Below, piece by piece: positions 18,449 to 28,625 of a stretch of 64,000 nucleotides of DNA (positions are counted from its first letter, which is position 1; each line of letters opens with the position of its first letter). Where the stretch lies: assembly GCF_014117215.1 (NCBI RefSeq), contig NZ_JACGXS010000001.1, positions 992,001 to 1,056,000 on the forward strand. The letters are read 5' to 3'. The notes beneath the pieces are model-generated. The model searched no databases, was not told where the DNA came from, and saw nothing but the letters and a program-made list of their open reading frames with translations. The translations under genes and the position numbers were made by a program. This stretch comes from Stenotrophomonas tumulicola. GTDB lineage: Bacteria; Pseudomonadota; Gammaproteobacteria; Xanthomonadales; Xanthomonadaceae.

Positions 18449-21205
18449 ATGCCGCGAGATGATCACTACGCGATCGTGCTGACAATTAACCGTTATCCCG
18501 GCCTGAGTGACCTCCATGGACCTGAGAACGATGGCGAAGAGTTCCGGCAATGGCTCCTCGATCCGGAGTACGGCGACCTGGACACCCGACGTATCCAAGT
18601 CATACGGTCGCAGGATTATGGCGTGGCAGCGACCCCGGACGACGCAAACCCGACCGAGAAGGAGCTCAAGAAGGCGCTTAATCTATGGCTGCGCACCCCG
18701 AACGGATGGCATGACCGCATTGGACAGCGCTTGTATCTGTTCTTCGCCGGACACGGGTTCACAGCCGGTTCGGCGATTCACGACCCGGCACTATTCTCGG
18801 CCGTCGCGCAAAACGGCGACACGGCGCATATCGCCGTCCTGCGTTATGCGTCGAAAATCGCCAACGCGGGTTTCTTTGATGAAATCATCCTGGTAACGGA
18901 CTGCTGCCAGGACGTACTCAAGGCGAGCCAGGTGCTCGAGCCGACTTGGACCCCGCCGGACCGGCAACGAACGGCACACGTCCGATTGTTCCAGGCGTAT
19001 GGAGCGCCGCGGGGACGTCAGTCCTTTGAGCGCAACATTGGCCCGGCCGGGCAGTCTCGCGGCCTGTTCACTAGCGTCCTACTGGACGCGCTGCGCAGCG
19101 CACCGCCTGACGCCGACGGATGGGTGACGGATCGCGCCGTCGCGGACTACTTCCAGGTGCTATGGGCCGATCGCTACGAACAGGAAACCGGATACACGCC
19201 ACCACTGACTCCCGCAACGAAGCGGATTCGAATATATCAGCGCCCGGCGTCGGCGCCAGCTTCCGCGCTCCCACGCCGGGTTGCCGTCGACCTGAGCCGC
19301 ATCATTGCTAAATTCGCGGCCATCGACCGGCAACCGGATCCTGACATCTCACCTTACCCACCCGCGCCGCCCACCGACATGACGCCAAATGGGCAGCTAC
19401 GCAGTAGCCAGCTTCGCCAGCTCGAGCATCCCATCGTGGAGCTGACCCCGGGTCTGCATCTCGTCGTTACACCAGGGAATCTACCCGACGTCGCCTTCGA
19501 GGTTCCCTACCCGGTGCTGCCAGCTGCAGGCAACACCCCTCCCGTTGCTGCACCTATCGACATGCCCGCTTTGCGAACCGACGAGGTTGCAGCGCAGCCG
19601 GTGGTGTTGAGGACGGACAATCCCAACGCGCAGATCACGGTGCTCGATGCTAGCTACGCTCGTGTCAGCATCGGTACGGGAGTGGTCTCGCTGTCCTTAG
19701 CTCCGGGACTCTACAAAGCCCTGGTGCACGTCGGGGCCGAATCGGCGCAATCGCTGTTCGTTGTTGCGGATGCGCCCCTCGACCAGCGGTTGCCCGGGCC
19801 CGAATTTTCCGCGGCTGCGCCCGTCATCGGCACGTCAACCACGCACCAAAATCAGTCCCTTCATGCCGCTGAATACTCGATGATTCCGACGGAGCCAAGC
19901 CGCGATCTCAGCGAAATCGGTGAGGTCTTTGTCTTCGCGCGCGACTCCAGTTTCAGTCCCGACGGCTCTCTAAACCCCGCGCCACCGTGGCGGCAGTGGC
20001 ACCTCAGTTCCCTTGTAGGGGCAACCTTGGAGGAGCGCCTCATCCACAGTGGTACGGACGACAGGCTCGGCTACGCCTACCTCAAATTAGCAGCAACAGC
20101 TGGCAGCCTCGCACTGCGAACGGCCAGCCCTTGGGACGAGTCGAATGAAGACGGACTGGTCGTCCCGGTGATTAAGGGGTGGCGTACCGAGATCTACCTT
20201 GACTGTACCTCAGCTCCGCCAACCCCTCCGATGGTGGACACTCAGGGCGCACGAATGCTCGACTTGGCGACTGCCTCCATCCATCTGGTCCGGATGGGAA
20301 GTGCGTCACTGCTGTTCGATCCGATCGGGCTTGCGACGGAGGCGGCGCGAGCGCAGCTTACAGTCGGCCGGGAGGTGGCGGTGCCATCAACCGAGCAAGC
20401 AATGGCCAGCCCGATGTGGGCCTTGTACGCGGCCCTCGCTGCCTTCCAGCGGGGCGGGCAGCACATCGATACCGTTGGACAATGCGTTGCAGCCGTTCCT
20501 AAGGAAATCAGGGAGGGTCTATCCGATTTTGCGGTGCTCGCGCAATGGCTAGGCCTATCGAACGTGGCCCATCCGCTCCGTAACCCACCCGCGCTGGCGG
20601 CCTCATGGAGCCTTGCCTCAAAGCTGGAGGCGCGAGGCGGACTGGCCTCCGAACTGTTCGAGGAGATCGGCCAATGGCGGTCCGGTGGGAGTCTATGGAC
20701 TCTCTGGCAGCGTTCAGTTGATGACCGCTGGTTGTTGCGAAATCGGCTTTCTGACCAGGCTATGGGCACTCTGAAGGGTAATGCACAGGGGATTGACGAC
20801 GCGGCAACCCCGCAAGTGCTCGCCCCCGCCTGGTCACTGGACACCTGGGTTCCGGTCGAAGACGGCCTGAGGTGTCCTAATCCCACCCATAGCCCCTTCC
20901 AGCAAGCACTCCGTCGGCGTCTTCTGGATGCGCTGGCTGAGCGCCACACCGATGCCGACAGCGGCGCCTTCACCACTGTGTCGCTGCCACCCGAGTCCGA
21001 TGTCTTCGCCTTGGCAGCGGAGCTCATGCTGTCGCCGATATACGCCATGGCCGCCTATAGCAAGCTGTATGCGGAAGCCCGCCGCCAATCCGACCTGGGC
21101 CCTCTCATCGAGTGGGTAACGGTGAACGGAGATGAACCCGACCCAGACTCGACAGCCACCAAGTCGAAGCGCAGCACTCACCTGCAATCAATGGACGACT
21201 ACTGA
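18449..21205 (+). CDS. Caspase-family (C14-like) protease with C-terminal extension
   Basis: I place the start at the ATG at 18449 (918 aa), with GGGAGAG eight bases upstream; a GTG at 18422 is less likely. Residues 1-270 form a caspase/metacaspase-like domain: YAIVLTINRYPGLSDLHGPENDG at the front, catalytic His in LFFAGHG (H102), and catalytic Cys in LVTDCCQD (C153, in the position of the Cys in DxCHSG-type motifs). Around 375-435 is a beta-rich PEGA- or carboxypeptidase-regulatory-like segment. The last ~400 residues are a helical region with no motif I know. Bacterial caspase-like proteases often act in abortive immunity, cutting a toxin or itself on signal. Here the likely partner is the alpha/beta-hydrolase encoded just upstream. 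The protease assignment is firm; partner and trigger are inference. Confidence 0.82.
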   Translation: MPRDDHYAIVLTINRYPGLSDLHGPENDGEEFRQWLLDPEYGDLDTRRIQVIRSQDYGVAATPDDANPTEKELKKALNLWLRTPNGWHDRIGQRLYLFFAGHGFTAGSAIHDPALFSAVAQNGDTAHIAVLRYASKIANAGFFDEIILVTDCCQDVLKASQVLEPTWTPPDRQRTAHVRLFQAYGAPRGRQSFERNIGPAGQSRGLFTSVLLDALRSAPPDADGWVTDRAVADYFQVLWADRYEQETGYTPPLTPATKRIRIYQRPASAPASALPRRVAVDLSRIIAKFAAIDRQPDPDISPYPPAPPTDMTPNGQLRSSQLRQLEHPIVELTPGLHLVVTPGNLPDVAFEVPYPVLPAAGNTPPVAAPIDMPALRTDEVAAQPVVLRTDNPNAQITVLDASYARVSIGTGVVSLSLAPGLYKALVHVGAESAQSLFVVADAPLDQRLPGPEFSAAAPVIGTSTTHQNQSLHAAEYSMIPTEPSRDLSEIGEVFVFARDSSFSPDGSLNPAPPWRQWHLSSLVGATLEERLIHSGTDDRLGYAYLKLAATAGSLALRTASPWDESNEDGLVVPVIKGWRTEIYLDCTSAPPTPPMVDTQGARMLDLATASIHLVRMGSASLLFDPIGLATEAARAQLTVGREVAVPSTEQAMASPMWALYAALAAFQRGGQHIDTVGQCVAAVPKEIREGLSDFAVLAQWLGLSNVAHPLRNPPALAASWSLASKLEARGGLASELFEEIGQWRSGGSLWTLWQRSVDDRWLLRNRLSDQAMGTLKGNAQGIDDAATPQVLAPAWSLDTWVPVEDGLRCPNPTHSPFQQALRRRLLDALAERHTDADSGAFTTVSLPPESDVFALAAELMLSPIYAMAAYSKLYAEARRQSDLGPLIEWVTVNGDEPDPDSTATKSKRSTHLQSMDDY

Positions 21206-21478
21206 GAGGCGAATCGTAAGCGCGGCCTTCACGCGAACCCCATCCAAGTATTCTTAGCGGTGTCTAGGCAAAGTTGTCCCAAGTCACTGCCGACCTGCGT
21301 TGCCAGCCCGAAGCGGTTATAGGTCAAGAATCTAGATGAGGTGCGACGCCCGGCCTACAGGATGACATCCTCCCGCGTGTTAGGCGGCTCTCAAGTAGCG
21401 CCATTTCTTGGTGGTCCTTGTGCCTTCGCTGTGGCAGTTTGCGATTCGGACCTCACACTACTCACATAGAATGCTGAA

Positions 21479-21964
21479 ATGCCGGTAAGCGCCAATCTCG
21501 CCTACGACCTTCTCAAGACCGTGAGCAAACTGGAATTCCAGCTCCGACGGCACGGGGACTTCTTCCGGAAAGACCGGACGGGGCAACCGACGTCCGACGT
21601 GGCTTGGCGCAAGGTGCAAGAGCGCGTCCGAAAGTTGGGCGACGATTTCGCGTCAGAGGTTCCTGAGTCGGCGCGTGCGCGCCTTCTCTGTCAACGCGAT
21701 GAGCGCCCCATGAAGCAGATGATTATTGAAGAGAACGGGAACTTGGTGGCCCGCTTTTGCCCCTGCCCATTGGATGCCGAATCGGATGCGGTCGCGCTGG
21801 TGGAAGCCATGCGGCAAGTCCGCAACAACCTCTTCCATGGTGGCAAAGAAGATTCGGAAGTGGATCCGTACGAAGAAGACAACGATTGGGTCTACGCCGC
21901 GACGCAGGTTGCGATTGCTCTCCAGCATGCGTTGTCTAACGGACGGCTCGACAATCGCGAATGA
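21479..21964 (+). CDS. Small HEPN-like protein
   Basis: A 161-residue, highly charged helical protein. Near the C-terminal half is VEAMRQVRNNLFHGGKE, where R115-N-N-L-F-H120 fits the Rx4-6H motif of HEPN RNases. HEPN proteins are common as toxins or RNA-cutting effectors in defence islands, though some are only structural. No nucleotidyltransferase antitoxin gene is next to it. A 273-bp gap separates it from the caspase gene and the ribosome site is weak, so it is probably transcribed alone. Confidence 0.6.
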   Translation: MPVSANLAYDLLKTVSKLEFQLRRHGDFFRKDRTGQPTSDVAWRKVQERVRKLGDDFASEVPESARARLLCQRDERPMKQMIIEENGNLVARFCPCPLDAESDAVALVEAMRQVRNNLFHGGKEDSEVDPYEEDNDWVYAATQVAIALQHALSNGRLDNRE

Positions 21965-22108
21965 AACCACCTCACGAAACTCTCGGGACGGCCCTAGGCC
22001 GTTGACGAGCGTGCAGCAAGGGGCGACGCGGCGATTGGCATAGCGCTAGCTAAGGCGAGGGGTGCCGACTAAACGCAGCATTGGCCGGGGGCATTCATGG
22101 TAGGTCGG

Positions 22109-22726
22109 TCACATCAGATCCGTAATTCTGAGATCATCTGGGTCCGATCTTCTGAACCAGGCACGCTTGCGCGCCAAAGGCCGATGCTCGAATGATCGCG
22201 CACCTCGTCGAACTATCTCTCGCCCAAGGAGCTCAATAGCTGACTGCTTCCATGATCCTCTGGATGTAGTGACTAGTACGACCTTTTTCCCAGGGAACAT
22301 GTTGCTCCTAACAAACTCCCAAGCCGGCGGCGCTGGGCAACCACGCCAGATGGGTGTTCCCAAATAGATAGCGTCATAGGGAGCTAGATCCATCCACGCG
22401 GGATTTATCCACGCGTCATCAAGACCCCCATCAGCCATAGCATTCACCCACCCGGCCAAGCCCAATGAGTAGTCAAATGCTTCGACAGCACGCAGATCGG
22501 CGTGTAACTGGTTCGCCAGATAACTAGAGGCTAAGGCGGTGTGCCCAGAGCGAGAGTAGTAGACCACCAGGGCATCGGGTAAAGGAGATCTCGATGGGGC
22601 CGGCGCCTTTAGCTTCTGAAGTTTCTCCAGCCTTCGTCGCGCTGCCCACACGACACAGCAATCAATCACCTTGATCCCAGCGGCAAGCGCGACGATGACT
22701 ACGACGAGCTTGGTGATTAGCATCAT
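22109..22726 (-). CDS. Membrane-anchored flavodoxin-family protein
   Basis: A 205-residue protein with one N-terminal membrane segment (about 5-28) and then a flavodoxin fold. The phosphate-binding loop is visible as VVYYSRSGHTA (54-64), followed by the later strands YDAIYLGTPIW and KKVVLVTTSRGSW typical of FMN-binding flavodoxins. It is probably an inner-membrane electron carrier or quinone/disulfide reductase facing the cytoplasm. It stands alone: the HEPN gene is convergent and lpxR starts a separate unit. Partner unknown. Confidence 0.75.
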   Translation of the reverse strand: MMLITKLVVVIVALAAGIKVIDCCVVWAARRRLEKLQKLKAPAPSRSPLPDALVVYYSRSGHTALASSYLANQLHADLRAVEAFDYSLGLAGWVNAMADGGLDDAWINPAWMDLAPYDAIYLGTPIWRGCPAPPAWEFVRSNMFPGKKVVLVTTSRGSWKQSAIELLGREIVRRGARSFEHRPLARKRAWFRRSDPDDLRITDLM

Positions 22727-22831
22727 TCAGTACTCTCCATCATGCACTCCCGCGTTACTTCTGTAGTCGCTCTGCGAGGTACTGCACTCAAGGACATTGC
22801 ATGGTCGAACACCCGCGATCGTCGCCACCTA

Positions 22832-23905
22832 CTATAGCGAGCGGCTAATAGTGAAGCTTCCGAACACCGGCGACTGGCGCTGGCCATAGAACTCCCGGGT
22901 GCTGTGGTAACGCGCCATTGCGAATCTCCAGCGCCCGCGCATCACCGCGATGCCGTAGCCGCCTTGGGCGACCACGTGGCGCTTGTCCACGCTGTGGCTG
23001 TTGCGGAAGGTATTGCCGTCCAGAGTGATGTCGCGGATTACCCATGCCGCGTCGGTGGTCGCAAACAAGTGCCAGGACCAGCCGCTGAGGCGGCCACCAC
23101 GGGTCGGCGCGGTGTTCTCGCCGGCCGGGCGCAGCGGCGTGCTGCCGAAGTCGTCGGGCAGCTTCCAGCCGAAGCGCACTTCGCCACCGGCGTTGGCCTT
23201 GGTTTCCAGGTTGCCGATCGCACCGCCATAGTGACTGATCGCATCCCAGCCCCAGCCGCCGGCATTGACACTGGCATCGGCCGGCCAGCGGCGCATGCGC
23301 TCGTGGGTCAGCATGAACACCGGCTCGTTGTGCAGCTGGTTGTCCCAACCCTTGAACTTCTCGTCCCCTAGCGCGTCGTGCACGGCGTTCTGCACCTGCC
23401 TGCCCTGGGCCCAGGGCCCGACCACGCCCACGGCCAGCTGGGTGGTCTGCAGGCGGTCGCCGCTGCGTGCGTTGAAGCCGAAGCTGGCCAGCAGCACGCC
23501 GGCATACGGCCGGTCATCCTCGATCAGGTCGCGGCGGGTCGGGTCGGTGGGGGTGAAGATGGCCTGGCCGATGCTGAAGATCATGTTCTGCTGCTCGAAC
23601 CTGCCGGGGTGCAGGCCTTCCAGGTACTGGTTCACCCAGCGCGCCATGCGCGGCAGGCACGGGTCGGCGGTGTAGTCGACCAGGTTCGGCGAGACCAGGG
23701 TCAGCTGCGCGCCGTTGGTATAGCCCTGGTCTTGGTGGCGGCCACCGAACAGGTCGTTGTCGACGCGGAAGCTGATCTGCGGCGGGTGATCGCGCATCGC
23801 GTCCGGGCCACATTGTTCGGCCGCCTGGGCCACCGGGGCTCGGGCAGCGGCCAGGAACACGAGTGCCGCCATCACAGACAACCGACTAAGCGCCAGTCTT
23901 TTCAT
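22832..23905 (-). CDS. lpxR: LpxR-family lipid A 3'-O-deacylase
   Basis: A 357-residue outer-membrane protein with a cleavable signal peptide (hydrophobic 8-28, ending near AQAAE). The mature start shows the family hallmark ISFRVDNDLFGG...DQGYTNGAQLTL, containing the Asn-Asp pair and the YTNG that line the active site of LpxR. A DDRPYAG segment, also typical (DUF2219), follows. The enzyme removes the 3'-linked acyloxyacyl chain of lipid A. Its codons are far more GC-biased than those of the genes on both sides, so it looks like a resident gene with accessory DNA to its left and right. Confidence 0.88.
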   Translation of the reverse strand: MKRLALSRLSVMAALVFLAAARAPVAQAAEQCGPDAMRDHPPQISFRVDNDLFGGRHQDQGYTNGAQLTLVSPNLVDYTADPCLPRMARWVNQYLEGLHPGRFEQQNMIFSIGQAIFTPTDPTRRDLIEDDRPYAGVLLASFGFNARSGDRLQTTQLAVGVVGPWAQGRQVQNAVHDALGDEKFKGWDNQLHNEPVFMLTHERMRRWPADASVNAGGWGWDAISHYGGAIGNLETKANAGGEVRFGWKLPDDFGSTPLRPAGENTAPTRGGRLSGWSWHLFATTDAAWVIRDITLDGNTFRNSHSVDKRHVVAQGGYGIAVMRGRWRFAMARYHSTREFYGQRQSPVFGSFTISRSL

Positions 23906-24379
23906 GGGCTTGCTGCCATTTGACTCAATGTGAGGTTCAATTGAAGATCTAATGCGCTGTCGCAGTAGACCCGGAGGAAGGGGTTTGAGCCATACACCAG
24001 GCCATCAGCCGGCCGCACGCCAATTGCTTTCAAAGGCGGCGCATCCCTGCAGCAGTATCTAGCGCTCTTGGGCTCGCCAAGACGTTCGCCTGAGCAAGAG
24101 ATCGTCCAGGCCCTCCCCTAGTGCCGCAACAGCCGGCGCCCCAGGTACTGACCTAGACTGAAGGGCACGTCACCTCGCTGCGAAGCAACGTCAGCCGCTC
24201 AAGATGGACGTTTCAGAATCACAGTCAGTTTGTTGATCTCTGACTGAGAGAATGGCCACCCCGCCAGCAACTCCGCATCATGTGAGGTGGGGCATATGCG
24301 CTCAGCGGGCTCGCCAGATGCGTCCAGGAATGACTCCGGTCGCAGCGAGTTTTGTGGAAGGCTCCCAATCGCAGGGCTA
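23906..24379. other. Gap between lpxR and the CDF gene, no gene supported
   Basis: About 470 bp with no frame I can support. A 65-codon minus-strand frame (24199-24396) starts inside a hairpin and matches nothing I know. The stretch covers the lpxR promoter and probably a junction between resident and accessory DNA. Confidence 0.45.
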
Positions 24380-24402
24380 GCCTCCGTGCTGAGCACGGAG
24401 GC
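24380..24402 (-). terminator. Hairpin after the CDF gene
   Basis: A perfect inverted repeat of ten base pairs (GCCTCCGTGC / GCACGGAGGC) with a 3-nt loop, lying 13 bp past the stop of the CDF gene. No clear T-run follows, so it is a terminator-like hairpin rather than a textbook one. Confidence 0.55.
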
Positions 24403-24415
24403 ACCACCGCACTAG

Positions 24416-25159
24416 CTACTTACGCCGACCTATCCACGCCGAAATGGAGCTACGAAGCAATCTAATGGCCCAGACTGCGACAACCGACGCTCCGATGAGG
24501 CCTGTGACTGAGTCCAGCCACGTCACGTCCCAGATCATCCCCACGACAAGTGCAGTAATTGCGAGTGCCGTTACAGCGGTGTCCGTAGCGACGTGAAGAT
24601 AGGCCGCACGAAGATTGGGACTCCTGCGCGCATCGGCCCCCTTCTCGTCAGCATGGCGCTCATGCGGAACGTGGCAGTGATCAACCGCAGCACCTTCGCG
24701 ATGGTAGGCAGAATGTAGCCACCGCGCTGAGAATATATTTGTAATCAAACCCGCAACGGCGATGGCAAGCGCTTCTGAGTACTGAACAGCCTCTGGCGCA
24801 TGGAGACGCTCCGTCGATTCATAGGCCATCGAAGCGGCAATCCAAAGCATGATCATCGCGCTTACGCTCGCCGCGATGAGCTCAACCGCTAGCACCCGAG
24901 CCGCGCGCTCTGGGCGGCTCTGATTCCGCTCAGCGTACCAAGCGATAGAAAGTGCGAACAGGAGTACCAGCACGTGAGAGCTCATGTGCCAGCCATCTGC
25001 GAGAAGAGCCATCGAGTTGAAGGCCCATCCTCCAGCAATTTCGACGGACATCATGACCGCAGTGAGAGTCGCGGCCTTCGTAATTGCCCGTGCGTTGCCG
25101 GTGCTCTGTACGCCCTGCAGAGTCCGCTCGTGCATTGCGTTGGGGGGAAGCAAGGACAT
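24416..25159 (-). CDS. DmeF-like cation diffusion facilitator, C-terminal domain missing
   Basis: A 247-residue membrane protein with six predicted helices. Metal-site residues are seen in helix 2 (LLADGWHMSSH) and helix 5 (HVATDTAVTALA), and a His-rich loop lies between (DHCHVPHERHADEK, about 162-175). This resembles DmeF-type exporters of cobalt or nickel. Most CDF proteins continue into a cytosolic domain of ~80 residues; this one stops just after helix 6 (SAWIGRRK). Either it is a naturally short form or the 3' end was lost. The start has GGAG nine bases upstream. A hairpin separates it from gfa, so it is likely its own unit, with an inverted repeat in its promoter. Confidence 0.8.
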   Translation of the reverse strand: MSLLPPNAMHERTLQGVQSTGNARAITKAATLTAVMMSVEIAGGWAFNSMALLADGWHMSSHVLVLLFALSIAWYAERNQSRPERAARVLAVELIAASVSAMIMLWIAASMAYESTERLHAPEAVQYSEALAIAVAGLITNIFSARWLHSAYHREGAAVDHCHVPHERHADEKGADARRSPNLRAAYLHVATDTAVTALAITALVVGMIWDVTWLDSVTGLIGASVVAVWAIRLLRSSISAWIGRRK

Positions 25160-25192
25160 GGTCGAAGACTCCAGGCTCTGAGCGAAAATGTA

Positions 25193-25207
25193 TACGCCGG
25201 TGGCGTA
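25193..25207. promoter_or_regulatory. Inverted repeat upstream of the CDF gene
   Basis: TACGCC-GGT-GGCGTA lies 34-48 bp upstream of the CDF start, within a TATAC/GTAC context. It could be the operator of a metal-responsive regulator, but no consensus is matched closely. Confidence 0.35.
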
Positions 25208-25220
25208 CTGTCAGGAAGTA

Positions 25221-25244
25221 CCGCCCCTTGCATGCAAGGGGCGG
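25221..25244 (-). terminator. Palindromic terminator after gfa
   Basis: A perfect 24-bp palindrome (two 12-base arms, CCGCCCCTTGCA and its complement) that can fold into a 10-bp stem with a TGCA loop. It begins 13 bp past the gfa stop, so it probably ends the adhC-gfa transcript. No long T-run follows. Confidence 0.6.
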
Positions 25245-25256
25245 CATTTACACTGC

Positions 25257-25832
25257 TTAGGAGAGAACGCCGCTGAGTCGTGCAGCATGCGCGGACAGCG
25301 CATCCATGAGCGGCGGGTTCAACACGTCGTACGGCTCCAGGGACAGAGCCTTCAGGCGGCTACGGACGCCGTCCATCTGTTCCGGCCTTGCGCCGCCGCC
25401 TTCGATGATCGAAGACACGAATGCGGCGAAGCGCGGTTCTTCCCAGCCCTTCTGTTCGGACAGTTCAACGTGAATGAAGTCCAGGCCGTAGAAGGCATGG
25501 GACTTGTTCTCGATGCGGCCAAACATGTGGACACCGCAGTCCTTGCACGCGTGGCGCTGGATGGTCGCAGCCGGATCGACAATCGCCAGCTTGTCGGCAT
25601 TCGCCGTGATCGAAACGGTATCGCGGGGAACGACACCGACCACGGAGAAGATGGCGCCTTCCGGCTTCCAGCACTTGGTGCAACCACAGGCATGGTTGTG
25701 GGCCACATTGCTTGCGACGGAGATCTCAACCGGCTTGTCAGAGCACAGGCACTTCAGCGTGCCGCCCTTGAAGCCGGCGGTTCCGGCAACGACGCCGGAA
25801 TCGACCGAGGGATGGATAGTTTGGTGTTGCAT
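25257..25832 (-). CDS. gfa: S-(hydroxymethyl)glutathione synthase
   Basis: A 191-residue glutathione-dependent formaldehyde-activating enzyme, full length. Zinc ligands are visible in CLC (28-30), CGCTKCW (about 49-55) and CKDCGVH (about 95-101). It speeds the joining of formaldehyde and glutathione, giving the substrate of AdhC. It lies 56 bp downstream of adhC on the same strand, and a palindromic terminator follows. Confidence 0.93.
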   Translation of the reverse strand: MQHQTIHPSVDSGVVAGTAGFKGGTLKCLCSDKPVEISVASNVAHNHACGCTKCWKPEGAIFSVVGVVPRDTVSITANADKLAIVDPAATIQRHACKDCGVHMFGRIENKSHAFYGLDFIHVELSEQKGWEEPRFAAFVSSIIEGGGARPEQMDGVRSRLKALSLEPYDVLNPPLMDALSAHAARLSGVLS

Positions 25833-25888
25833 GGACTTAAACTCCTATTGTTGGAAGTGCAGCACCGGTTGCCCGGTGCTGCGGTGCA

Positions 25889-27230
<1,342 letters not shown>

Positions 27231-27263
27231 TGACTCGCAGCTCCGCCCCTCAGCTCGCCCGCA

Positions 27264-28553
27264 TCAATGCAACTTGAGGCGAGGCTCCGTACTCCGTCCC
27301 AATGCGTCTGCCAGCATGCGCGCAACCACCCGGCGTGTACCGAACAGGCTCCTCTGGTGCATGCGATACAGTGAGATGTAGAACATCCTGGCCAGCCAGC
27401 CCTCGACCTTGAATGACCCCATGAGGTTACCCATCAGCGTGCCAACGGCGCCCTCCCTCGACAGGGACACCAGCGATCCATAGTCTCGATAGGTGAAGCT
27501 GGGCAGCGGGCGTCCCTCGATACGGCGGGTAATCGCCTGCGCAAGGAAGTGAGCCTGCTGATGAGCGGCCTGTGCCCTGGGGGGAACGTTTGTACCGCTG
27601 TGTCCATTCGGGCAGGCTGCACAATCCCCGAATGCGAAGATGTTCGGATCCTGCGTTGTCTGCAGCGTTTCAGATACCTCGAGCTGGTTGATGCGATTGG
27701 TCTTTAGGTTCCCGAGGGATGCAAGGAAGACGGGAGCACGGATGCCCGCCGCCCATACCTTCAGCCTCGCAGCAACCTTGATGCCATTGGCGAGTTGCAG
27801 GCCCTCTTCATCCACTAGGGTCACAGCCGAGCCACACATGACACGAACGCCTTCATGTACAAGTCGCTCGGCGACCGGCAGGCTCACGCGCTCTGGCAGA
27901 GCTGGCAGCACTCGCGGACCAGCCTCGATAAGCGTGATTTTCAGATTCTCGGGAGAGATCTTGTCCAGCCCATAAGCGCTAAATTGCCTTGCAGCATCAC
28001 GCAGCTCGGCCGCCAGCTCGACACCGGTGGCGCCGGCGCCGACGATCGCAACCTCCAGTGTTTCTGACTTGCCGCGCGCTTGCGCGCCCATGTACTCGCT
28101 CAGCAGCCGCTTCTGGAAAGCAATGGCGGCATCGGGATCGTCCAGGAACAGGCAATGATCCGCTGCACCGGGAGTTCCAAAGTCGTTCGTTCCGCTACCC
28201 ACGCTGATCACCAGGGTGTCGTAGGAGATCGAGCGACGGGGCGCAATAACGTTGCCCTCCTCATCGTACAGTGGGGCAAGCTCGATCTTTCTGGACTTCT
28301 GATCCAAACCCGTCATCCGCCCCAACTGAAACTGGAAGTGATTCCAGCTAGCCTGGGCGAGATAGTTGAGCTCACTTTCTGCGGCATCCAACGCGCCTGA
28401 GGCAACCTCGTGAAGAAGTGGCTTCCACAGATGCGTCATCCGAGCATCGACAAGAGTGACTTTTGCTCGCCCTGAGCGCCCGAGCTTCCGGCCCAGCTGC
28501 GTAGCCAGCTCCAGCCCTCCGGCCCCACCACCAACAATGACAATACGATGCAT
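27264..28553 (-). CDS. Type II NADH dehydrogenase (first of two)
   Basis: A 429-residue FAD/NAD oxidoreductase from the ATG at 28553 (TGGGGA a few bases upstream; a longer frame to 28598 adds an unlikely leader). The FAD loop IVIVGGGAGG is at 4-13, the NAD loop VAIVGAGATGVELAAEL is in the middle, and the late FAD segment IFAFGDCAAC is present. NDH-2 enzymes pass electrons from NADH to quinone without pumping protons. It is last in the SnoaL-GNAT-nitrilase-NDH operon. A second, divergent NDH-2 sits at 35.8-37.1 kb, in the formaldehyde/repair operon. Confidence 0.88.
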   Translation of the reverse strand: MHRIVIVGGGAGGLELATQLGRKLGRSGRAKVTLVDARMTHLWKPLLHEVASGALDAAESELNYLAQASWNHFQFQLGRMTGLDQKSRKIELAPLYDEEGNVIAPRRSISYDTLVISVGSGTNDFGTPGAADHCLFLDDPDAAIAFQKRLLSEYMGAQARGKSETLEVAIVGAGATGVELAAELRDAARQFSAYGLDKISPENLKITLIEAGPRVLPALPERVSLPVAERLVHEGVRVMCGSAVTLVDEEGLQLANGIKVAARLKVWAAGIRAPVFLASLGNLKTNRINQLEVSETLQTTQDPNIFAFGDCAACPNGHSGTNVPPRAQAAHQQAHFLAQAITRRIEGRPLPSFTYRDYGSLVSLSREGAVGTLMGNLMGSFKVEGWLARMFYISLYRMHQRSLFGTRRVVARMLADALGRSTEPRLKLH

Positions 28554-28625
28554 TTTGATTCCCCAGGTATTTGAGTTGCCAGCGACGCCCACGAGCACTT
28601 CATGGCCCAGGCATCTAGACGTTGG

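Noticed and set aside
21988..22002. ACGGCC-CTA-GGCCGT hairpin after the HEPN gene as a terminator
   Set aside because: Very short stem, no T-run; too weak to list as a feature.
24199..24396. 65-codon minus-strand frame after the CDF gene, perhaps its lost C-terminal domain
   Set aside because: It starts inside a perfect hairpin and shows no likeness to a CDF cytosolic domain.
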